Shown here: positions 56,935-64,000 of the stretch, one piece after another
How the letters are laid out: each line of letters starts with the position of its first letter
Numbering within the stretch: position 1 is the first letter of the stretch
Assembly: GCA_963576565.1 (NCBI GenBank)
Contig: OY755042.1
Coordinates: 1,240,001 to 1,304,000 of the forward strand
Direction of reading: 5' to 3'
DNA length: 64,000 nt
Source of the DNA: Aspidapion aeneum
Taxonomy: Eukaryota; Arthropoda; Insecta; Coleoptera; Brentidae
Made by a program: the position numbers and the translations under genes
Notes under the pieces: generated by a model
What the model saw: only the letters and a program-made list of their open reading frames with translations
The model's database searches: none
What the model was told of the DNA's origin: nothing

Positions 56935-57900
56935 TTAATTTTTTTCTATGGTTTTATCGTAGTTCCTATCAGCCTTCCAAAGCTCAGCGCTCTAGCGTTT
57001 GTGGAAGTAGGTAATGTTACTTTTACATAACTTTACATTTATAGGGGAGGAGAGTAAATGAAAATATTGGACTTTTTAAATTTTTTCGCATGGTGTTATC
57101 ATAATTTCTATCAGCATTCCAATGCTCAGCTCTGTAGCGTTTCTGGAAGTGGGCAATGTTAGTTTTATATAAATTTACATTTATAGGAGAGGGAATTAAA
57201 TTAAAATGGTGTTTTTAAATTTTTTCATATAGTTTTATCATATTGTCTTTCAGTCTTAAAAAGTTCAGCTTTTGAGCGTTTCTGGAAGTGAGCAGTGTTA
57301 CTTTTACATAACTTTACATTTATAGGGGAAGGAAGTAAATTAGAATTTTGGGGTGTTTTAAATTTTTTCTCTAACTTTATCATAGTTACTATCGGTCTTC
57401 AAAAGCTCAGCTCTCTAGCATGTCTGGAAGTAGGCAATGTTACTTTTACTTAACTTTACATTTATAGGGGAGGGAAGTAAATTAGAATTTTGGGGTGTTT
57501 TATTTTTTCCTATAGTTTTATCATAGTTCCTATCAGTCTGTCAAGCATTTTTGGAAGTGGGCAATGCTACTTTAACATAACTTTAAATGTATAGGGGAGG
57601 GGAGTAAATTAAAATTTAAAGGTTTTTTGTATTTTTTCCTATAGTTTTCTCATAGTTCCTATCAGTCTGCCAAAGCTCAACTCTCTAGCATTTCTGGAAG
57701 TGGGCGATGCTACTTTTACATAACTTTAAATGTATAGGGAGGGGAGTAAATTAAAATTTTGGGGTTTTTTCCAGGGGTTTTGTCATAATTTCTATCAGTC
57801 TGCCAAATTTCAGCTTTGTAGCATGTCTGGAAATACAGTAGAATATTGATGATCTATACATGAGTGAGTGAGTGAGTGAGTGAGTGAGTGGCAATTTCGA
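56935..57900 (+). repeat. ~120-bp tandem array followed by (GAGT)n microsatellite
   Basis: About seven units each contain ATCATAGTTCCTATCAGTCT-like sequence, AGCTCAGCTCTCTAGCRTTT, and TTTACATTTATAGGGGAGGG. GAGTGAGTGAGTGAGTGAGT follows at 57863. Array plus microsatellite again fits the DINE-like plan, here with the order reversed relative to copies P, Q and R. Confidence 0.8.
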
Positions 57901-58129
57901 CGTTTTTTGAAATATCATAACTACTTTACTACTTTATGGAATTCCATGAAACTTGGAGCGGTTGTTAACTCCATGGAGATCTACGACTGTGCAAAGTTTG
58001 AGATTCTTAGCTCATTCCGAAGTAGAGTTTTAGGTAGGTCAAATATCGGCTGAAATGTTTCAAGAAAAGATGGTTACGGCGCGCGAACTTGGCGAGGCAC
58101 TTCCGTGCCCTCAGATACAACCAAATAAA

Positions 58130-58575
58130 AATAAATGAGCCAATGACGGATCTGATACCTTCCTAGCTAGCCTATTAGCACACTTCTAGAGAAGCCATAA
58201 TATATCAACCTTCAAAACAGTTTTTTGCAAATATCTCAAAAACTAAAGCTCCTACAAAGTTTTTCGTTATAAGACAAATTATTGTGCAAAATGTAGTCTA
58301 CTATATTCCGAAAACTGCATATTGATGTTCCGTTAAAATGTTAGCATTTTTAAATATTTTAATTGTCAAAAAACTGTCATTAGCATTACTGAATTTTGAC
58401 CAAAATCTAATCAGCTCTTTAGAGTGTCGAACACTATTTTACCTGAAAATTTTATGAAAATCGGTTCAGCGATTTAGGAGCTATCGTGTTACGGAGAGAC
58501 ACACACACAGACAGACATCACGAGATGCATATTGCTAAGCAAGCTGGTCAGAATACACCCAAAAAACACATTTTC
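58130..58575 (-). mobile_element. ACCTTCCTAGC-family element
   Basis: It runs from CAATGACGGATCTGATACCT to the CACACACACAGACAGACA microsatellite near 58500, and loses its far end after 58570. It keeps AAATTTTATGAAAATCGGTT in inverse register. Confidence 0.7.
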
Positions 58576-59455
58576 GACGTTTTGTTTCTAAAAACTATTG
58601 AGTTATTTAATTAAGCTACCCATTTATACAGCGACAGTCTGCCAGCAGTCCCAGTCCCTGTCTTGTGTGCTAGTCAAACTAAGGTCACTCATCGCCAAGC
58701 AAGCTTGGTCTACGAATGCAGGCGGATTGCACATAAACGGGCACCCTTATAAGCAAAAAATGTTACTAATGTCATATGATCAATAAAACATTCTAAAAGA
58801 TCACACCAGTGACGTTCACACAAGTGTCATTATATGTCTAAATATCAAACAAAGTAAAACTGTCACTATTACTGTATTTCACTGTTGCTAAAATGCCTCT
58901 ATGTTGTATTTAAGAAACAGTTTTGAAAATAAATATTTTACTATTTAATCTTAATATTTGGAGAAACACGTCTGACACTTATCTCGGCGCAAACATTAAA
59001 ATCTTTTTTAACATCACTAAAACTTCAGAAAAACTGAATTTTATAACCCATTTCACTTTATATCCTCAAACTGTTTCTTTGGTGCTGCCCCGTTTTCAGG
59101 TAAATCAGATGGGTAAAGTAAGCAGTAATGGCAGATTTTAAAAAAACCTGTGACTGCATGTGATCACGTCAGTGACAGTAAAATTAATTACAGGTGGATT
59201 TTTTGTTTTTTTGTAAAGACTAAAAACTGATATCAACAAATATTTTTTAGAAATGAAAATTTTTGAGTTTTGGTCCACTTAAATAATCTCCAAAATCAAT
59301 TAATTATCTCAAAATATTTTCTATTCAAATCTATTAACTTTGAAAATTACAGATAACACCACGTGACATCACATAGTGTGAACAGCTTTACTTCCATGGA
59401 GACATTTTGTGGAGAGTTCATTGCTGCTGGAAAATGTTAGCCACACTAACCAACA
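58576..59455. other. Unassigned stretch
   Basis: Short frames (58598-58786, 58923-59141) have no recognised homology. Confidence 0.35.
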
Positions 59456-59459
59456 GCAA

Positions 59460-60960
59460 AAAATTCTAAGACACACAAGTTCTCTGCGCCTCCTCTTCAT
59501 ACTATCCAAGACTCTATAGAGAAGCAATCGAAATTCATAAACACCAGCAGAACTTCAACAGATCTGAAGAAACGCTTAAAATTAACAGAACATGGGTACC
59601 GGTTCTTAAAAACACTAAACGGCCCGCTTACAACAACAAAACTGAATCTCGGGAAAGTGACCAGTCACCGACCAGCTCTGATATACGCCCCGCCCACCAT
59701 AGCGTATATAACCTGCGCCCGCGACAGACTAACCACTAGAGATGTGCTTGGCAGTTCATTTTAATGAACTAGTTCATTTGAACTAGTTCACCAAAATGAA
59801 CTAGTTCACTGAACTAGTTCGTTTGAACTATTAACGGAATGGCTATATGGATTAGGCGTGTTATATATTTATATTTTATATTCATTTTGTTAAAAAAAAA
59901 AAACCTGTTTATTGTATTTCTGAGTTGTTTTATTTAATTGTTTAATTTTTAGTTAAAATATTTTCAGAATCAGAAACAGTATAAAATTATTTTTATTATT
60001 ATGCTTTTTTTTACTAAAATATTTTACAGTAGGTATAAATACATAATAAATAATTGGACATTCGTCAACATTTTATTATTTTTTATTAGGCTAGCAGTTC
60101 ATTAATTTTCCGTAATCAAATCAAAATTTGAAATACCTAGTTCATCGTAGCTTAAGCGTGCCACTCAATGCAACGAAACTTCAACACAATAGTTCATTTA
60201 TAACAGTTCGTTCGTTCATCGTAGAAAGCACCGCGGTATCGTTCACTCGTTCAGTGTTCTGTGCTCGTTCAGCATTTTATGAACAGAAAGACAGATGCAG
60301 CTTTCCTAATCTCATAAAATCCATCTTTTTTGCCCTGAAATGTTGCCGTTATTCTTAGTAACTGACCCAAAATGGCCCTATTATTTTGTATTAGGCTAGC
60401 AGTTCCTTAATTTTCGGCAATCAAATCAAAACTTTAAATACCTAGTTCATCGTAGCTTAGGCGTGCCACTCAATGCAACGCAACAAGTGATTCGACACCC
60501 GAACCTACTGATCGAACACCGATTTTTACTTATTAGTTCAACTCAATAGTTAATTTCTAACAGTTCGTTCGTTCATCATCGAAAACACCGCGGTATCGTT
60601 CACTCGTTCAGTGTTCTGTGCTCGTTCAGCATTTCATGAACAGGAAAACCGATGCCGCGTTCCTAGTGTACAGAAATAATTGGGTTAAGAGTATTGTGTG
60701 TTGCTTCTTTATAGTTCACTTTGAACTAGTTCATTTTAGAAAAGTGAACTAGTTCGTTTTCCTTGTTGAATGAACTAGTTCATTTTTCTAGTTAGTTCGC
60801 GAACTACCCATCTCTACTAACCACCAGTCTTCGAGAAGCCGACAAACAGTCAACATCTCCTGAAGATGCCATCCACTTGAGATGGCGAAACGTCGAGAAC
60901 GAATTTCCAACGACGACGGCCGAACAGCCCGAAAGCACACCCACCATTACAACACCAACT
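59460..60960 (+). pseudogene. Penelope-like retroelement C-terminus (GIY-YIG side), split by a hAT element
   Basis: The plus-strand frame at 59476-59736 reads SYYPRLYREAIEIHKHQQNF, then NRSEE, LKINRTWVPVLKN and a low-complexity tail. The order R-L-Y-R-E-A-I-E-I and N-R-S-E-E fits the end of the GIY-YIG endonuclease domain of Penelope-like elements, from memory. The sequence resumes after the hAT element at 60817 and ends with GAGATGGCGAAACGTCGAGA (60880), also seen at 46579. RT is absent. Confidence 0.65.
59737..60816. mobile_element. Non-autonomous hAT element with GAACTAGTTC palindromes
   Basis: An exact 8-bp duplication, CTAACCAC, flanks it (59729-59736, 60817-60824). The ends TAGAGATGTG and CCCATCTCTA are inverted, resembling Ac-type hAT termini. 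Both ends carry several GAACTAGTTCA palindromes. The interior holds a ~290-bp tandem duplication (about 60085-60312 and 60390-60665), with GCACCGCGGTATCGTTCACT-like sequence. No transposase. Confidence 0.85.
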
Positions 60961-61385
60961 TATTTTGATTTTAAAAGAATAATTGGTTTTAAATATACCA
61001 TCAAATTACATGCAATGTGACTATTTTTCAAGAACAAACCGAATACAAATTTTCGATATGTTTGTGAGCAGTCAGAAAATTTTAAAACATTGTGCGTTTG
61101 AGAAGGTTTGTTGTCGTTTTCTCGCTGGTATTTTACTTAACTAATTTTACAGATTAGAGCACACACAAAGAAATTTCATGTAGTATTTAATTAAGAAACT
61201 TTGAAAATTAATGGGAAAACGAAGCGTCAACATTTCTCTGATCTTTTAAAATATTAATTATAATCCTTTAAAATTCCACTTACAATTACGTTTACCCTCT
61301 CTTTGTGATAATTTTTGGGGTTTATTTATTTACAATTATTTAATAAAATTAATTAAAAAGCTATAAAACAAGACTATGCCGTCTA
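60961..61385. other. Unassigned AT-rich stretch
   Basis: Nothing recognised. Confidence 0.3.
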
Positions 61386-61445
61386 ACAATTCGCCGCGGG
61401 TACAGTTGATCAGATTGGCCGCGGGGACAATTCGCCGCGAGAACT
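61386..61445. repeat. Short GC-rich iterated motif
   Basis: CAATTCGCCGCG-type motifs occur three times with GGGGACAATTCGCCGCGAGA. TTGTCCCCGTCAAACGCG at 61807 may be its inverted partner, giving a ~430-bp interval. Confidence 0.45.
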
Positions 61446-62179
61446 TTTGTTTAATTTTTATTTTAATCTAACTTATATTTTCTTAAGTAATATCCTTTCC
61501 TCTTGTTGGGAGATTAAAATCTTTTTTAAATCTAATCGTAGTCAATTGATCGCAAACGTATCCTATCCGGTGTCTAGACCACCAACAAAATGTCCCAACA
61601 AAAAGAGATGCTTTTTCAATAAGTAATTTTTCAAAAAACTAATTTTCAAAAAAAAAATAAAAAAATAATTTTTGAAAATAATACTTTTTTAAAAAAGCAG
61701 CTTTTCTAAAAATAAATAAAAAAACTCAATTTTTAAAAAATATTTTTTCAAAAATGTGTTTGTTACACACGAAAAATTAAAATAAAAATTAAACAAAAAT
61801 TCTCTGTAATTGTCCCCGTCAAACGCGATTGTTGTATGGTTGTATATTTTAAGTAAAACCTTGAATTATTGCATTTTAGTAAAAAATTATTGTTAACAGT
61901 TAAGAAAATCAGTTGAAGAGCTTGATCGATTGAATACCCAGAGAACTGGGGCACTAACGATGAGCGGAAGTTTTAAAAATGTATATGTTACCGGACAAAC
62001 CCGATTTTAGGATGAACTAGTTTATCCTAGGCTAAACTGGCTTTCCTAAAATAAATTATTTATGATTAGGAAAAACTGATTTGTCCTAAACCTAAACTAT
62101 TGCGGACCGATTACAAAAGTAACGTTTTTACTACTAAATAAAGAAGATACTATTATTACAAACATGTTTACTTATTTTT
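61446..62179. other. Unassigned AT-rich stretch
   Basis: A TTAGGA/TCCTAA-rich patch at 62005-62100 repeats short inverted motifs. No gene. Confidence 0.35.
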
Positions 62180-62697
62180 ATTATTTAATTTTTATTACAT
62201 GTAATAAAACAGTCATGGCGCATGACGTCATTCAACGCACACTAGACAAAAATAAAAAACTTTAATTATCTCCGAAACCACACAATCAAACTATGACATA
62301 TGATACATCATTTTGAAAAGAATTCAATGACGAATTCGAAAATTAATTAAAATAAAGGCCATTCCATAAGAAAAAATGCAACTTTATGTCATATCTCAAA
62401 AACTAAAAGTGACAGTTAAAATTTAATTTAGCGGGTGAATTCCGCGTGACAAAGTCTATAAGATTGCAATTTACTCTAAATCAAAATTTCCATTAATAAC
62501 GAAGTTATCGACCCCCTTTCAAAATGCAGACTTTTCAAAAAGCCCCCGTAGCTCAAAGACGAGACGATATTTCAAAATGCGGTTTTCACTATAAGTCTTC
62601 TCTTGAAATTTGAGCCTCGCAATGCGTGGTCAGTTTTTCTCTGTCTCCCCTAGAAGTACCTTAAACCCCCTAAAAGTGCACAATTTGGGACACCCTG
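62180..62697. repeat. Half of a fold-back element related to 53903-55179
   Basis: It matches the right arm of that element from the GCGCATGACGTCATTCAACG block to CACCCTG at 62697. The left arm is missing. Confidence 0.8.
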
Positions 62698-62924
62698 TAT
62701 AACCGGCACTGCACTCCACTGCTTTTTGTAGAAACTACACTTATTTCCGCCCTGTTGACTCGGCTATCACTCTTTCATCGCCCTCCGGATTCCCTCTGGG
62801 CCTCTTGAGGTGCTTAATTTTCAAACCCCCAAAACCGAATGCTACGACCCCCAAAAAACCACCGTTACCTTCACTGTTCCGCTTCCACGTCCGTGAAAGC
62901 CAACTTCCACGTCCTCGCAAAAGT
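62698..62924. other. Unassigned stretch
   Basis: Nothing recognised; the open frame starting 62839 is not LINE-like until about 62925. Confidence 0.3.
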
Positions 62925-63815
62925 AATAAAAGTCATCTTAAGTAATAAAACCTCAACCACACAACGGTTAAATGTTGGAGTTCCGCAAGGATCCGTACTT
63001 GGACCTCTATTATTTTTAATATTTGTGAATGATATTTCACATCTTTCTATAAATGGTAAAATCACCAGTTTTGTGGACGACAACACATTCTTGTGGCATG
63101 ATGTTATTGCTGAAAGACTCGCAGTTACAGTTCAAAATGACCTTAGTCTCATTAAGGAATGGTGTGATGCAAATTTATTATCTTTTAATGTCCCACAGAC
63201 ACATATTTTAAATTTTAGATGTGATCTGAATAATATTCAACTACAGAATGAAAATATTACAAACCAAGGTATTAATAAGTTTTTGGGTATCATAATTGAT
63301 AATTCACTGAAGTTTGATGATCCTATTAAAAAGTTAAATGCTGAAATTGCTTCAGGCTGTTTTGCTCAAAGAGTAGTAGCACAGAACTTGGATTTTGTTT
63401 CAACTTTTTAAATCGGTATTTACTTTACAAAAGAGAGCAATCAGAAATCTTTGTAGAGTAAAAAGACGTAGTCCCTGTAGACCTTTCTTTCAGGAACAGA
63501 AAATACTAACCTTGTGTTGTATCTTTATTTTGGAGACTGTTTGTTTGGTGTTTAATAAATATCGAGGTGAAATAGAAAGACATAGTGTTTACTCTAGTCG
63601 TCATCCCTTTTTATTGCAACTCCCAATTCCGCATTCTACCTTCTTTAAAAACTCATTCATATAAAACGGAAAAAAATATTTAATCATTTATCGGTAGAAA
63701 TTAGGCAAGTTGTTTACTATAAAAAATTCAGAAGGATGACAAAAGAATTCTTAGCCACAAAGAGCTATTATAGCCTGGAAGAATTTTTTTCTCACTAGAT
63801 AAATAAAAACTAAAT
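62925..63815 (+). pseudogene. 5'-truncated jockey/CR1-like LINE, RT and C-terminal domain
   Basis: GVPQGSVLGPLLFLIFVNDI begins at 62969. The catalytic site reads FVDDNTF near 63070, with V in place of the usual A. FLGIIIDNSLKFDD is at about 63280. The frame stops at 63411, and the C-terminal domain continues in another frame (63395-63661: FTLQKRAIRNLCRVKRRSPC). A third frame near 63690-63795 has a K-S-Y-Y-S-L-E-E-F-F end. Two shifts make it inactive. It is related to the LINE at 24495-25632 (both end with AYYS/SYYS patterns). Confidence 0.82.
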
Positions 63816-64000
63816 ATCCTTTCTTGGATTCAAATTTTAATAAATTTTAAGTAAGCTTACACATTTTCAGTTTTATAGATTCAACATTTATAAAACCAGA
63901 ATGAAATTTACTTGCTGGTAATAATAATTATTTTATTTTAATTATATTGTAAGAATGGGTATACTTATAATTTCTTACTAATAGTAACCTATACAGTGCA
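63816..64000. other. Probable 3' flank or untranslated region of the final LINE
   Basis: AT-rich, no coding signal; the LINE's 3' end was not identified before the window ends. Confidence 0.3.

Overview
The window looks like AT-rich repeat-dense intergenic DNA from an insect nuclear genome. A beetle is possible, but the sequence alone cannot settle the order. I found no host protein-coding gene, rRNA gene or functional tRNA gene. Nearly everything recognisable is a transposable element: non-LTR retrotransposons (jockey/CR1-like, RTE-like and RNase-H-bearing), a Penelope-like retroelement, tRNA-derived SINEs, P-superfamily and hAT elements, Tc1/mariner-like fold-back elements, and several families built from tandem repeats plus microsatellites that resemble Helentron/DINE elements.

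The most interesting content is two families of DNA element that encode a tyrosine recombinase (YR) and no reverse transcriptase. Family 1 has one full-length copy (15297-17116) and three internally deleted copies of about 740-747 bp (14550-15296; 23067-23807 on the minus strand; 27923-28669). It also has two end fragments (17117-17225, 22636-22716). Family 2 is one element (about 39760-42480) with an apparently intact 380-codon gene split by a 710-bp intron (exons 40112-40528 and 41239-41964). Both proteins keep the R, HxxR, W and Y residues of the YR active site. Both families share an unusual end plan. The left end carries iterated palindromes, the left terminus is repeated inverted at a sub-terminal right position, and a further fold-back of about 130 bp lies beyond that. 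Three family-1 ends are joined head to tail (14550-17225), and a duplicated flank in the window supplies an empty-site/filled-site pair showing little or no target duplication. These traits fit integration of a circular form, as proposed for Crypton-type elements, but the paired fold-back ends and the deleted derivatives do not match the simple Crypton description.

Layout. 1-14 kb: LINE remnants on both strands, a 15-bp GC-rich minisatellite, a hAT MITE, fold-backs and tandem-repeat elements. 14.5-17.2 kb: YR family-1 cluster. 17.6-19.4 kb: P-superfamily remnant with a SINE inside it. 21-28.7 kb: LINE 3' ends, an inverted duplication and two deleted YR copies. 30.9-37.3 kb: an RNase-H LINE and a long LINE interrupted by a 670-bp palindrome and by a Helentron-like element. 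37.6-39.8 kb: a 270-bp tandem array element. 39.8-42.5 kb: YR family 2. 42.6-52 kb: tandem repeats and RTE-like LINEs. 52-56.3 kb: two LINEs, one carrying a nested MITE and a nested SINE. 56.5-64 kb: tandem arrays, a Penelope-like element split by a hAT element, a half fold-back and a final LINE. Insertions with clear target duplications give a relative order of events at several points.
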